A DNA stretch of 64,000 bases, from the NCBI RefSeq assembly GCF_015732285.1, contig NZ_WIQU01000054.1:1-64000 (forward strand), read 5' to 3'. Position 1 is the first letter of the stretch, and the number at the start of each line of letters is the position of its first letter. Source of the DNA: Pectinatus frisingensis (GTDB lineage Bacteria > Bacillota > Negativicutes > Selenomonadales > Selenomonadaceae). A program made the translations under genes and the position numbers. The notes beneath the pieces were generated by a model. The model was not told the origin of the DNA. It did not search any database and was given only the letters and a program-made list of their open reading frames with translations. Of the stretch, positions 43,164 to 52,493 are shown piece after piece.

Positions 43164-43195
43164 GCCAATTCTTTCGGGAATTGGTTTGTTTTTTA
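43164..43195 (+). terminator. Expression-platform terminator of the cobalamin riboswitch
   Basis: CCAATTC / GAATTGG with a CTTTCGG-type loop and TTTGTTTTTT; it ends 22 bases before the start of the membrane protein gene. Confidence 0.75.
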
Positions 43196-43217
43196 TAAAA
43201 ATAAGGGAGATGAAATA

Positions 43218-44537
43218 TTGCGGTATTGGTATAAGCTGCACCGATGGATAAGTTTGATTTGCATGATATTTTTTCTGCTGCTTTGTGTGACGGGATTGCC
43301 GTTATTATTTAAGGCGGAAATATATAATTATAATCTTTTACATAAACCAATGGAACATCGCACTTTGGAATATCAGTCAATATGGAATGATGCAGCAGAT
43401 GGATTTCGACTGGTAAAGGATAAGTATCCTGATAAGACGATAAAAGCTGTTTCAGTTATGCCGGATAAAGGCCGGTTATTGTATCGTATTCAAGATAAAA
43501 ATAGTACTAAAGTTGTTGATGCACGGCTTAGTATGGGTGGAGAACAAATCAGTTATTATCCCGATACTAAATCACTGCAAAACTGGCATGGCGAGTCGGT
43601 ACGGTATTCGTTTATAAGTAAATTCATGCATATAATGCATAGACTTCATATGTATATGGGACTGGGCAAGGGCGGCATGATATTTTTGGGAATGATGTGT
43701 CTGATGAGCCTGTTCTCGGTTATATCGGGAGTAATTATTTATGCACCATTTACGAAAAAAATAAAATTTGGCCGGATAGATGACGACAATGCTACGGTAA
43801 AGTGGTTCGGCTGGCATAAATTTTTGGGAATAGTAACTGGTGTGTGGGCAGGAGTGCTTTGTTTCAGTGGTGTCATGATAGTAGTTTTTTCGCTGGGATA
43901 TGGGACATATATAAGTGATACACGAGCTGAAGCATTACAGAATTTACCAAAAACGGTGCAGGGACAAAATGTAGAATTTACCGCAACTGTGAATTATGTG
44001 CAGCAACAGTTTCCCCAAAAATATATTTTATCGGTGGATACTCCGGATTGGCTGACAAATCATTCACGCTACGTTTTTTATTTAACACAGGCTAAGAAGA
44101 TGCCTGCTGATTTTATGGGACAGATGGTTTTTGTTGGGACTGATGAACAAGGAAGACTGCAATATTTTACGAGACCGCTGCCAATATATTTATCTGTTGC
44201 TGCCGCAGCATTGGATCTTCATATTCACAATCATGATAATTTTTATTTGAAAATAATTTGGGCAATTTTAGATATCGCAACTATTATAGTGATTATATCG
44301 GGAATTATCGGTTGGTGGAAACGCAGACGAAAAATGTCAAAGAAAAACAATAAAAGCAGAAGAACAGATATGACAAAATATATTGTTTGGAAAATGCCGA
44401 TAGCATTGTTTGTTTTGAGTGCAATGGGAATGGTGCTGCCATTATATGGGTCTGAATACGATATGCCTGGTATAATTGCATGGTTGGCTGCAGGATTACT
44501 TTGCTTGTATCAATGGTATAAACAAAATAATCTTTAA
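43218..44537 (+). CDS. PepSY-associated transmembrane protein under B12 control
   Basis: A 439-residue membrane protein of the PepSY_TM (PiuB-like) family. Helices: about residues 8-30 (HRWISLICMIFFLLLCVTG), 155-180, 195-225, 345-365 and two at the end (about 390-435). Conserved YKLHRWIS at the N-terminus, FMHIMHRLHMY, WFGWHKFLGI and LHIHNHD place histidines as in family members proposed to bind heme or act as reductases in iron-chelate uptake. TTG 43218 is 9 bases after AAGGGAG. The upstream B12 riboswitch suggests a job in corrinoid uptake, reduction or B12 sparing (inference). Confidence 0.82.
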   Translation: MRYWYKLHRWISLICMIFFLLLCVTGLPLLFKAEIYNYNLLHKPMEHRTLEYQSIWNDAADGFRLVKDKYPDKTIKAVSVMPDKGRLLYRIQDKNSTKVVDARLSMGGEQISYYPDTKSLQNWHGESVRYSFISKFMHIMHRLHMYMGLGKGGMIFLGMMCLMSLFSVISGVIIYAPFTKKIKFGRIDDDNATVKWFGWHKFLGIVTGVWAGVLCFSGVMIVVFSLGYGTYISDTRAEALQNLPKTVQGQNVEFTATVNYVQQQFPQKYILSVDTPDWLTNHSRYVFYLTQAKKMPADFMGQMVFVGTDEQGRLQYFTRPLPIYLSVAAAALDLHIHNHDNFYLKIIWAILDIATIIVIISGIIGWWKRRRKMSKKNNKSRRTDMTKYIVWKMPIALFVLSAMGMVLPLYGSEYDMPGIIAWLAAGLLCLYQWYKQNNL

Positions 44538-44633
44538 AACTTTTGGTGGTCAGCGATAACATCTGCTTATAGCATGACAAAAATAGGGCAGAATGATATA
44601 ATGGCATAAATGAAGTATGGGAGAGATATGCTA

Positions 44634-45209
44634 ATGACTGAACAGGAAGTAAAAAATTTACTTTTGAAAACCAATGCCATAATGGAAGGGCATTTTTTGC
44701 TGACATCGGGGCTGCATAGTCCTATATATGTAGAAAAGTTCAATGTATTGCAGCATCCTGAATATACGGAAGCCTTATGCCGGGAGATTGCGGCGCAATT
44801 TGCTGATAAAAATATACAAACGGTAGTGGGACCGATGACAGGCGGAATTTTATTAGCGCATGAAGTTGGCAAAGCTTTGGGAACACGAGCTATTTTTACA
44901 GAACGCGTCGATGGCAGGATGGCTTTTCGCCGAGGATTTTCATTACAAAAGGGTGAACGTGTACTTGTTGTTGAAGATATAGTTACTACCGGTGGTTCAG
45001 TTAAAGAAGTTATAGATGTTGTTAAAAGTGAAGGCGCAGTACCGGTCGGTGTGGGTCTGCTGGTGGACAGAAGCGGCGGTAAAGCTGATTTTGGTGATGT
45101 TCCTCATAAAGCGTTGCTCAACCTTGAAGTGAAAACATATAAACCGGAAGATTGTCCGCTTTGTAAGAATAATGTGCCGATGACTAGGCGCGGCCGCACC
45201 GGTAAATAA
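44634..45209 (+). CDS. pyrE: Orotate phosphoribosyltransferase
   Basis: Joins orotate to PRPP to give OMP, the substrate of PyrF. The 191-residue protein has GHFLLTSGLHSP, VVGPMTGGILLAHEV, FTERVDGRMAFRRGF and the PRPP-binding motif VLVVEDIVTTGGSV. ATG 44634 gives the usual MTEQEV-type start and is 10 bases after GGGAG; ATG 44628 is closer. The C-terminus carries CPLCKNN as in the long-form Firmicute/cyanobacterial type. Confidence 0.95.
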   Translation: MTEQEVKNLLLKTNAIMEGHFLLTSGLHSPIYVEKFNVLQHPEYTEALCREIAAQFADKNIQTVVGPMTGGILLAHEVGKALGTRAIFTERVDGRMAFRRGFSLQKGERVLVVEDIVTTGGSVKEVIDVVKSEGAVPVGVGLLVDRSGGKADFGDVPHKALLNLEVKTYKPEDCPLCKNNVPMTRRGRTGK

Positions 45210-45227
45210 TGTTAGAACGGTGATAAT

Positions 45228-45911
45228 GTGAAAGAAGCAATAAAAGAAAAAATCACGGCGCAGGTGGAGACATGGGAGTATTTGAAAAAGCTGCCTAAGA
45301 CAGCACATGGGTTTGTTTTTGAATTATTAATGCGGGAAAATGGTGACATGCTTGATATATACAGCTATGAAAATAAAGCGGCACATCGCAGCATAACAGC
45401 ATATTATCATGAAGAAACAAGGGAATATAAACTGCGTATGCGGATTGGGCTGACTGAATTTTGTGTAATTGAGTATATTTATGCGGAATTGGCTGATTTT
45501 CAAAAAATGCTGGAAGAGCGCTGTGATAATTTGCTGGCTGATATGGCGGTATTTAATCCGGACCATATAACTTCAATTATACATGATAAGAAAATCATGC
45601 AGTGGAACTACAGGGAAAAACTACCGGAAAGTTTTGCTGGGTTTCACCTTTTTATTACACCTGATAAACCGGTACGGGTGATTAACGGTTCATATATCAT
45701 TTTTGATTATAGTGATTTTGTCGATCAAAGTAATTTTATAATTTATTATAATGTTTTTCGTGATGAATTTTTTGGGGAAAGTCGAGTGTTTAATATTCCG
45801 GAAGTTAGTTATGATTTTGATTCACATGAACTGTCGGAGTTGATGAATAAGTTGGAAATCCGGCTGTTGCCGCATTTACAAAAAATGCGGACTCGTATAG
45901 ATGCGAAATAA
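45228..45911 (+). CDS. Conserved-looking hypothetical protein after pyrE
   Basis: A 227-residue soluble protein starting at GTG 45228, 18 bases after pyrE. I do not recognise it. Visible features: an acidic, aromatic-rich sequence (pI low), no signal peptide or membrane helix, alternating beta-type segments (YKLRMRIGLTEFCVIEYIY; SYIIFDYSDFVD; NFIIYYNVFRDEFFGE) and helical ends. It looks like two halves of similar size (1-115, 116-227), possibly a duplicated fold. Close spacing to pyrE and a shared terminator suggest co-transcription. Confidence 0.7.
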   Translation: MKEAIKEKITAQVETWEYLKKLPKTAHGFVFELLMRENGDMLDIYSYENKAAHRSITAYYHEETREYKLRMRIGLTEFCVIEYIYAELADFQKMLEERCDNLLADMAVFNPDHITSIIHDKKIMQWNYREKLPESFAGFHLFITPDKPVRVINGSYIIFDYSDFVDQSNFIIYYNVFRDEFFGESRVFNIPEVSYDFDSHELSELMNKLEIRLLPHLQKMRTRIDAK

Positions 45912-45912
45912 T

Positions 45913-45951
45913 AAAACAGGGCCGATGCATATTATGCATCGGCCCTGTTTT
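45913..45951 (+). terminator. Two-way terminator
   Basis: AAAACAGGGCCGATGCAT / ATGCATCGGCCCTGTTTT with a 3-base loop, placed between convergent genes. One of the strongest hairpins in the window. Confidence 0.92.
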
Positions 45952-45963
45952 ACATTAGACAGA

Positions 45964-47205
45964 CTATTCAACAGCTTTTAATGCTTTTAGAAGTTTTTGG
46001 GCTATTCCCGTAATTTTTTTTAGTGGTACGGAGCATACAGCAATACGTACACCGGCTTTAAGTGGTACGGCAAATATAAGATCTTCATGCAGCTTATTGC
46101 ACACCGCGGCAGAATCTCTGGCAGGGATAGATAAAAAGAAACCAGCCTTATAAGGAAGAGCATTGAGCTGGCAGTCGCGCGCTTCCTGCATAAATTTGCT
46201 GCCACGGCGGCGAATCATTTGGTAAAGTGCATCCCGTTCAAATTCAAACTGCTGCTGTAAGTTTTTATCCTTATTAATGGCAACAAGCAGAGCCATGGCA
46301 CCGTGATTGACATTTGACCAAGTGGCACGGCTGGTGTATTTATTTATAGCAGCAAATTCTGTTATTACCTCTTGGGAAGAAGAAAGACCAATCATCGCAC
46401 CGCAGCGTTGGCCGTATACGGTGTAACCTTTTGACATGCTGAAAGTGAAAATTGTCAGGATGTTATCAGGCAGATTAGTGAATTGCTCCATAAATTTGCG
46501 AGTTTCATCTTTTTCTCCGGCATAATCAATATAGGCAATATCAACCATAATGGTAAGTTTTTTCCCCGGTGTTTTGGCATGTTTCCTGCATACATCAAGT
46601 ACGTTAGACCAATCGGAGTCGCTGAGACTGTAGCCGGTAGGATTATGTGCAGGAGTATTTATGATAATTAAAAGTGAATCCTGCTTAGCCATGAGTTCAT
46701 CGACTTTAACGGCGAATGCAGCAGTATTGAAATTCTGTTTGTCGTCAAATAGAGGATAGGTTACAAGTTTTCGGCCTGATTCACGGCATAGCATGTTATA
46801 TGTACCCCAAAACCAATCGGAAGTCAGAACACTGTCACCCATTTCGGTATAATTCCAGATGGTATGATGAATACCGCCTGTACCACCGGCAGTTGCTACG
46901 GCAGAAGTATATCCGTCGGGACGGTGATTACCAAACGTGAGTTCAGTTGCCATGTCGAGATATTCCGGTATACCAGAAATCGGTGCATAAGAAATCAAGT
47001 CATTTGTTGGCAAAGTCCTCAGCACTTTTTCTACAATAGGAATGCAGGCTAATTCCCCGGTATCATCCATAATGGCACCAATTGTCGCATTGGTAACTTT
47101 TTCACTGCCATGTTTGTTTACAGCTTCTTTGCAGGCAGCGCTTGCACCAAAAATAACGTCTTTTGCTATCTTTCCCACTGAATGGGAAGCAGCCATACTT
47201 ACCAA
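45964..47205 (-). CDS. Aspartate/aromatic aminotransferase (class I PLP enzyme)
   Basis: A 413-residue aminotransferase. It shows the cofactor region TAGGTGGIHHTIWNY, NTPAHNPTGYSLS (PLP Asn), VDIAYIDYAG (Asp/Tyr), the Schiff-base lysine in FSMSKGYTVYGQRCG and the carboxylate-binding Arg in GVRIAVCSVP. These resemble the TyrB-like group of Firmicutes that act on aspartate or aromatic amino acids. The start is TTG 47205, 7 bases from AGGGGG; an ATG three codons on is 16 bases away. Single gene. Substrate range not decidable. Confidence 0.88.
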   Translation of the reverse strand: MVSMAASHSVGKIAKDVIFGASAACKEAVNKHGSEKVTNATIGAIMDDTGELACIPIVEKVLRTLPTNDLISYAPISGIPEYLDMATELTFGNHRPDGYTSAVATAGGTGGIHHTIWNYTEMGDSVLTSDWFWGTYNMLCRESGRKLVTYPLFDDKQNFNTAAFAVKVDELMAKQDSLLIIINTPAHNPTGYSLSDSDWSNVLDVCRKHAKTPGKKLTIMVDIAYIDYAGEKDETRKFMEQFTNLPDNILTIFTFSMSKGYTVYGQRCGAMIGLSSSQEVITEFAAINKYTSRATWSNVNHGAMALLVAINKDKNLQQQFEFERDALYQMIRRRGSKFMQEARDCQLNALPYKAGFFLSIPARDSAAVCNKLHEDLIFAVPLKAGVRIAVCSVPLKKITGIAQKLLKALKAVE

Positions 47206-47542
47206 AATAAATACCCCCTAATGGTCAATGTAAATTAATATGACTTTATAAACTTCTCTATATAGTAATAATTTCCTGCTGCTGTATGGACTGTATTCAT
47301 GTATACTTGGAATAATACTGCCATATAAAATTATTTTAGTGGTTGATTTATATGCAGATAAAAAAGGGAATATCGATGTGGAATTTATACTTAATAATGA
47401 TGTAATATCCTATAATAAAAGGATAAAAGTATAACGTGACACAAGCGGATGATTTTCACTTTATAACTAGAATATGATATAATTAGTAAATTAAACCGGA
47501 TTGAATTGTTAAGTAAAATTTATAAATAACAGGTGTCTTATT
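47206..47542. other. Divergent intergenic region with one promoter
   Basis: This 337-base AT-rich space between the aminotransferase (-) and tsaE (+) holds a likely tsaE promoter at about 47.46-47.48 kb. I see no gene or RNA in it. Confidence 0.6.
47455..47483 (+). promoter_or_regulatory. Probable promoter of the tsaE-tsaB-rimI unit
   Basis: TTCACT, 17-base spacer, TATAAT, about 60 bases before tsaE. Confidence 0.55.
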
Positions 47543-48028
47543 ATGGATGAAAAAGAGTTTACTATATATACGGATACTCCCGCTCAAACGAAGCAGCTGG
47601 GAGCTTTTTTAGGTAAAACCGGTCGAACAGGGGTTGTGATTTGCCTACAAGGCGGCCTCGGTGCCGGAAAGACTACACTGACACAAGGGCTGGTTGAGTT
47701 TTTGCATGCCGGCGGGGCACTAAGTCCGACATTTAATCTGATGAATGTTTATAAAGGCGATGTGACAATATATCATTTTGACTTGTATCGATTGGAATCA
47801 GAAGAAGAACTTTATGAAATGGGTTTTTATGAATATGCACAGGAAGATGGCGATATGATTGTTATTGAATGGCCGGATAAATTTTGGCGGGCAGTTCCAG
47901 AAGATAATTTACAGCTGTATTTGCAGCCTGCTGAAAATGGCAGACGGATGATACAGATAAAATTAAATGGTGAGAAGTACAGCAGAATTTATGAGGAGTT
48001 GAAAAAAATATGCCAATCCTGGCAATAG
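47543..48028 (+). CDS. tsaE: tRNA threonylcarbamoyladenosine biosynthesis ATPase TsaE
   Basis: ATPase needed for the t6A37 modification of ANN-decoding tRNAs, working with TsaB and TsaD. The 161-residue protein has the P-loop LQGGLGAGKTTLTQGL, SPTFNLMNVY, HFDLYRLES and IEWPDKF. It overlaps tsaB by 19 bases. The order tsaE-tsaB-rimI is common in Firmicutes; tsaD is not next to it. Confidence 0.95.
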   Translation: MDEKEFTIYTDTPAQTKQLGAFLGKTGRTGVVICLQGGLGAGKTTLTQGLVEFLHAGGALSPTFNLMNVYKGDVTIYHFDLYRLESEEELYEMGFYEYAQEDGDMIVIEWPDKFWRAVPEDNLQLYLQPAENGRRMIQIKLNGEKYSRIYEELKKICQSWQ

Positions 48029-48717
48029 ATACAGCTACTATGGTTTCAAGCGCAGCGGTAGCAACACATGACAGACTGTTGTCGGAGGTTACTATGCAGT
48101 TAAAAAAGCCTCAATCAGAAGTACTTATGGATCATATAATAGATGCTTTGACTATAGCTCAGACGGGGAAAAATGATTTAACAGCAATCGCTGTTAATAT
48201 CGGACCTGGTTCATTTACAGGTCTTAGGATCGGGATGGCAGCAGCAAAGATGATGGCGTATGCGTTGAAGATTCCTATAGTTGGAATTGATGCAGGGACG
48301 ATACTAGCTTATCATTTTCCTGTGGAAAACATCTATTCGGCAGTATTTATTGATGCTCAGAAAGAAAATGTGTATTTTGCTGTCTATAATTGGCAGAATA
48401 GGCAGCTTGTTACAGTGAAGTCGATGACGGTGATGAAATTGGAAGCGGCGCTGGAGATATGCAGAAAAATGGATTATCCTGTTATTGCCTTGGGAGATAT
48501 AGCACAGAAAAAACAATCGTTATTTGCTGAACGCGCCAATATTCATCTGGCACCGCCTTATCTTATAATGCCGCGGGCAGCTAACGTTGCTTTTGCTGGT
48601 TTGGCGAAACTGGACAGAAATTTACCCGATAATATAATGACTATGGAACCACTCTATATCAGACGTTCGGAGGCGGAAGTACTCTGGGAAAAGCGACAGA
48701 AGGATTGTAATAAATGA
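48010..48717 (+). CDS. tsaB: tRNA threonylcarbamoyladenosine biosynthesis protein TsaB
   Basis: Inactive ASKHA-fold partner that dimerises with TsaD. The 235-residue protein has ILAIDTATMVSSAAV at the start and IAVNIGPGSFTGLRIGMA, both typical of TsaB (YeaZ). It overlaps tsaE and rimI (ATGA). Standard length. Confidence 0.94.
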   Translation: MPILAIDTATMVSSAAVATHDRLLSEVTMQLKKPQSEVLMDHIIDALTIAQTGKNDLTAIAVNIGPGSFTGLRIGMAAAKMMAYALKIPIVGIDAGTILAYHFPVENIYSAVFIDAQKENVYFAVYNWQNRQLVTVKSMTVMKLEAALEICRKMDYPVIALGDIAQKKQSLFAERANIHLAPPYLIMPRAANVAFAGLAKLDRNLPDNIMTMEPLYIRRSEAEVLWEKRQKDCNK

Positions 48718-49169
48718 AAGTGGAATATAGAAAGATGCTTCCGTCAGATGCAGCCGCTGTGGAAGTGGTGGAGAAAAGTTGTTTTTCTATGCCATGGTCC
48801 AGACAATCATTTTGGGAAGAGGCAGTTAAAAAAGATGCATATTATCTTTTGGCAGTTGACTGCTCGACTGATATAGAAGTGGTCATCGGTTACATTGGAG
48901 TATGGCTTATCTTTGGTGAGGGGCATATAACCAATGTTGCCTTGATGCCACATTATCAAGGTCGGGGAATAGCATCGGCGATGATAAAAAAAATAATTAT
49001 GATTATACGTTCTATGGGAATAAATTCCATGACATTGGAAGTTCGTCCTTCTAATAGCAAAGCTTTGAGACTGTATCAGAAATTTGGATTTAAAAGTGTG
49101 GGACGGCGGCCGCATTACTATCTCGACAATAATGAGGATGCAGAGATAATGTGGTTGATATTTAAATAA
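48714..49169 (+). CDS. rimI: Ribosomal protein S18 alanine N-acetyltransferase
   Basis: GNAT-fold acetyltransferase of 151 residues. FSMPWSRQSFWEE near the N-terminus is the RimI signature; the acetyl-CoA loop reads NVALMPHYQGRGIASAM and is followed by LEVRPSNSKALRLYQKFGF. It overlaps tsaB by 4 bases. The S18 target is by family. Confidence 0.93.
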   Translation: MKVEYRKMLPSDAAAVEVVEKSCFSMPWSRQSFWEEAVKKDAYYLLAVDCSTDIEVVIGYIGVWLIFGEGHITNVALMPHYQGRGIASAMIKKIIMIIRSMGINSMTLEVRPSNSKALRLYQKFGFKSVGRRPHYYLDNNEDAEIMWLIFK

Positions 49170-49210
49170 GCAGCTAATATATTTGATAATGGGTGGAGAT
49201 GAGACAATAA

Positions 49211-50032
49211 ATGCATCAGTATTTGTTTTATATAGGAAGTTTTCCGGTACGTTCCTATGGATTGGTTTTATCATTGAGTATTATTCTGGCAGTTGGGGTT
49301 GGTTATTTTCTGGCGAAGCAGGATGGCAGATGGCATAAATATGTTGTTGACATGGGCATTTATTGTGGTATGGCAGGAATCATTGGGGCACGGTTATGGG
49401 ATGTTTTTTTCTTTGATTGGGATTATTATGGCAATCATATCACAGAAATATTTAATGTTTGGCAAGGTGGAATGGCAATACAAGGTGGTATTTTTTTAGG
49501 GACTATTGTCGGTATAATATACGCCAAAAAGCATAATATAGATGTATTAGCAATGGCTGATATTCTTGCTCCGGCAATGATTTTGGGGCAGGCACTGGGA
49601 AGGTGTGCCAATTTACTTAATGGTGATGCTTTCGGAGCTCCTACTGGTACCAGCTACGGAATTATTTATCCGGTTACCACTCTGGCTCATCGCGTATATG
49701 GCAGTCAGCCTTTGTGGCCGGCAGAAGTTTGGGAAGGACAATTGGATATTGTCATTTTTGCGTTATTATTAATTTTTCGTTCTTTTAAACATGGGCGTGG
49801 ACAGGCCTTTACACTGTATATAATGCTTTATTCAGCAGCGCGATTTTTCTTGGAATATTTGCGTGGTGACTATAGTCAATTGGTTTTTGGCTTGTGTACA
49901 TCGGCTCAAATGACCAGCGTGATAGCATTTTTACTGGCCTTTACCGGTTTTATTTATTTCGGCTGGCGTGATAAGACCGTGAACATGAAAAATAGAATAT
50001 CGTCCAGTAAACATGGTAAAAAGGCAAAATAA
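49211..50032 (+). CDS. lgt: Prolipoprotein diacylglyceryl transferase
   Basis: Membrane enzyme that adds diacylglycerol to the lipobox Cys of prolipoproteins. The 273-residue protein has about seven helices, the VRSYGLVLSLSI start (RxYGL), GARLWDVFF, GGMAIQGGIF and the family signature GRCANLLNGDAFG (GRxGNFxNxExxG type). LEYLRGDY near the C-terminus is also conserved. It follows rimI by 41 bases. Confidence 0.95.
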   Translation: MHQYLFYIGSFPVRSYGLVLSLSIILAVGVGYFLAKQDGRWHKYVVDMGIYCGMAGIIGARLWDVFFFDWDYYGNHITEIFNVWQGGMAIQGGIFLGTIVGIIYAKKHNIDVLAMADILAPAMILGQALGRCANLLNGDAFGAPTGTSYGIIYPVTTLAHRVYGSQPLWPAEVWEGQLDIVIFALLLIFRSFKHGRGQAFTLYIMLYSAARFFLEYLRGDYSQLVFGLCTSAQMTSVIAFLLAFTGFIYFGWRDKTVNMKNRISSSKHGKKAK

Positions 50033-50083
50033 AGATTATTTTGCATAATAATGCAGGTATGATAAAGCAAGGGAGGCGAAAGT

Positions 50084-51373
50084 ATGGGTTGGAAAAAGCA
50101 TTTGATTATGGGGCTGATACTGGTTTTGCTGATGGGAATACAGTCAAGGACATTTGCAGCTCAACCGAATATCCGCGTTGGTTTATGGACTCAGCAAACC
50201 AATGTGACAGTCTCAGCAAACGAAGTCTTTGAAATAAGAGACCCGGGAACAAATGATCGATTTGGTAAATTCACAACAGGAACGAGGGTATTAATAACAC
50301 AGAAAAATAACCGTTTGTATGTGAATGATCTTCCGGTAAAAAGTATTGTATTATCTGTGCAGGCAATTGACGAAAATGGACGTGTCGAAGTGAATAATAA
50401 AGCTTATCGCGGTAAGATACTGATAAAAAAAATGGACAATGGGATGACTGTGATAAATGATCTGCCATTAGAGCAATATTTATATAGTGTAGTGCCTGAA
50501 GAAATGCCTTCTTCGTGGCCGATAGAGGCATTGAAAGCACAAGCGGTTGCAGCGAGAAGTTATGCCATTTATAGTATGAACCGTCATGAAGCGGAGGGGT
50601 ACGATGTTTGTGCGTTGACACATTGCCAGGTTTATGGCGGGAGTAATGTGGAAAATGAGATAGCTGCAAAAGCAGTCGATGCGACGAGAGGACAGGTACT
50701 GCTTTATGATCATAAACCAATATTTGCAGCATTTCATGCCAGCTCAGGCGGCAGTACGGAAAATAGTGAGGACGTATGGGGAACATTTATACCATATCTG
50801 CGGTCAGTTACTGATTATGATCAAAATTCGCCTGATTATCACTGGATGGTACAGTTCACACCAGCTGATTTAAGCCAATTGCTCAGTCAGTATGGTTATA
50901 ATATCGGAACACTGCAGTCGATTACATTATCGGATTTTAACAGTGGACAGTCAGATCGCAGTGTTGGTGGTGCAGTAAAAGAAGTGGTTTTCAGCGGTTC
51001 CCAAAACACAGTGGAATTGACCGGCAGTAAGGTGCGCAGTATTTTGGGATTAAAGAGTACGAAATTTGCTATTGGCGTGTTTGTACCGTTGCCTAAAAAG
51101 ATCGATGTTGCCATTGCCCGCAATTCAGGATACAATAAGTCTATTGATGTGAATTTGCCGGATTATCAAGTACCAAAAATGATGACTGGTTCAAAAAATA
51201 TTCATCTTATTACCGATAGTAATGAAGAGATAATTAAAGTAGAGGGATATGGTTCAGGACATCGTGTCGGCATGTCTCAGTGGGGGGCTAAGGCTCTTGC
51301 TGAACAAGGCTATGATTATCAAAGCATCTTATATACGTACTATACAGAAGTATCAATAGAAAATTGGTACTGA
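50084..51373 (+). CDS. SpoIID/LytB-domain secreted protein
   Basis: A 429-residue exported protein. A signal peptide (residues 1-27, ending RTFAA) is followed by an N-terminal beta domain and the SpoIID/LytB domain with the [20 protein letters not shown] motif (blocks [27 protein letters not shown]). Later motifs are [26 protein letters not shown] and [21 protein letters not shown]. SpoIID is a lytic transglycosylase acting on denuded glycan in sporulation; stand-alone relatives in non-sporulating bacteria handle wall turnover. GGGAGG precedes the ATG. The neighbour queA is a frequent partner in Firmicutes. Confidence 0.92.
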   Translation: MGWKKHLIMGLILVLLMGIQSRTFAAQPNIRVGLWTQQTNVTVSANEVFEIRDPGTNDRFGKFTTGTRVLITQKNNRLYVNDLPVKSIVLSVQAIDENGRVEVNNKAYRGKILIKKMDNGMTVINDLPLEQYLYSVVPEEMPSSWPIEALKAQAVAARSYAIYSMNRHEAEGYDVCALTHCQVYGGSNVENEIAAKAVDATRGQVLLYDHKPIFAAFHASSGGSTENSEDVWGTFIPYLRSVTDYDQNSPDYHWMVQFTPADLSQLLSQYGYNIGTLQSITLSDFNSGQSDRSVGGAVKEVVFSGSQNTVELTGSKVRSILGLKSTKFAIGVFVPLPKKIDVAIARNSGYNKSIDVNLPDYQVPKMMTGSKNIHLITDSNEEIIKVEGYGSGHRVGMSQWGAKALAEQGYDYQSILYTYYTEVSIENWY

Positions 51374-51395
51374 TAAAGGAGACAGATACTGGCTT

Positions 51396-52418
51396 ATGTT
51401 ATTGACAGATTTTGATTATGATTTACCGGAAGAACTTATAGCGCAGACACCATGTGAAAAGCGCGATCATTCCCGTTTAATGGTACTTGATAGACATGAT
51501 GGAGCTGTTCAGCATGAGTATTTTTTTGATGTAAAGAAATATCTCAGACCAGGGGATACTCTGGTGTTTAATAATACTCGGGTAATACCGGCACGACTTA
51601 TTGGGCATCGCGATGAAACTGGTGGTAAGGTAGAAGTTTTCCTATTACGACGCACTGAAGGCAATAAATGGGAAGTGTTGGTGAAACCCGGTAAAAAGGC
51701 TAAAATAGGTGATGTTATTAAATTTGGTGCAGAACTTACCTGCAGAATATTGGAACATACGGATTTTGGCGGACGTGTAGTAGAATTTTTTTATGATGGC
51801 ATATGGGAGGAAATACTTGACAGATTGGGACAAACACCATTGCCTCCGTATATACATGAAAAACTTGCTGATAAAGAACGTTATCAAACAGTTTATGCTA
51901 AGGAAAACGGCTCGGCGGCGGCTCCCACTGCAGGGTTGCATTTTACGAAGAAACTGATGGGAGAAATTAAAGATATGGGTGTTAATCTTGAGTTTATAAC
52001 ACTGCATGTTGGATTAGGAACTTTTCGTCCGGTCAATGAGGAAAATATTGAAGATCATGTGATGCATACGGAATATTTTCATATTGACAAGGATACTGCT
52101 GAACGGATAAATGCAGCCAGAAAACTTGGCGGCAGAATAATTGCAGTAGGAACTACTTCTATTAGGACATTGGAGTCAGCGGCTTCGGCGGACGGTATAT
52201 TACCAGCTAAAAGTGGAGAAACGGGGATATTTATTTATCCAGGTTATAAGTTTAAAATAGTGGATGGAATTATAACGAATTTTCATTTGCCTAAATCCAC
52301 ACTTATAATGCTTATCAGTGCTTTTGCCGGCAGAGAATTTACTTTGAGGGCATATAATGTTGCTGTGCAGAAACGGTATCGTTTTTTTAGCTTTGGTGAT
52401 GCAATGTTGATTCTATGA
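51396..52418 (+). CDS. queA: S-adenosylmethionine:tRNA ribosyltransferase-isomerase
   Basis: Adds the cyclopentene precursor to 7-aminomethyl-deazaguanine in tRNA (queuosine pathway). The 340-residue protein has [13 protein letters not shown] at the start, [50 protein letters not shown] and [10 protein letters not shown]. The AAGGAG site is 15 bases from the ATG, longer than normal, with no better start in frame. tgt is not directly downstream. Confidence 0.95.
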   Translation: MLLTDFDYDLPEELIAQTPCEKRDHSRLMVLDRHDGAVQHEYFFDVKKYLRPGDTLVFNNTRVIPARLIGHRDETGGKVEVFLLRRTEGNKWEVLVKPGKKAKIGDVIKFGAELTCRILEHTDFGGRVVEFFYDGIWEEILDRLGQTPLPPYIHEKLADKERYQTVYAKENGSAAAPTAGLHFTKKLMGEIKDMGVNLEFITLHVGLGTFRPVNEENIEDHVMHTEYFHIDKDTAERINAARKLGGRIIAVGTTSIRTLESAASADGILPAKSGETGIFIYPGYKFKIVDGIITNFHLPKSTLIMLISAFAGREFTLRAYNVAVQKRYRFFSFGDAMLIL

Positions 52419-52435
52419 AAATTTGAAAAATAAAA

Positions 52436-52477
52436 ATACTAATGGCCGGTAATTTATTGATTACCGGCCATTAGTAT
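52436..52477. terminator. Hairpin between convergent queA and aldo/keto reductase genes
   Basis: ATACTAATGGCCGGTAAT / ATTACCGGCCATTAGTAT, perfect 18-base arms and a 6-base loop. T-runs are short, but position and strength fit a shared terminator. Confidence 0.8.
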
Positions 52478-52493
52478 ATATCAGGTTATGTAT

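Noticed and set aside
49600-49640. Idea that the lgt-SpoIID-queA stretch marks a sporulation locus
   Set aside because: SpoIID-domain proteins also occur in non-sporulating Firmicutes, and no other sporulation gene is present in the window.
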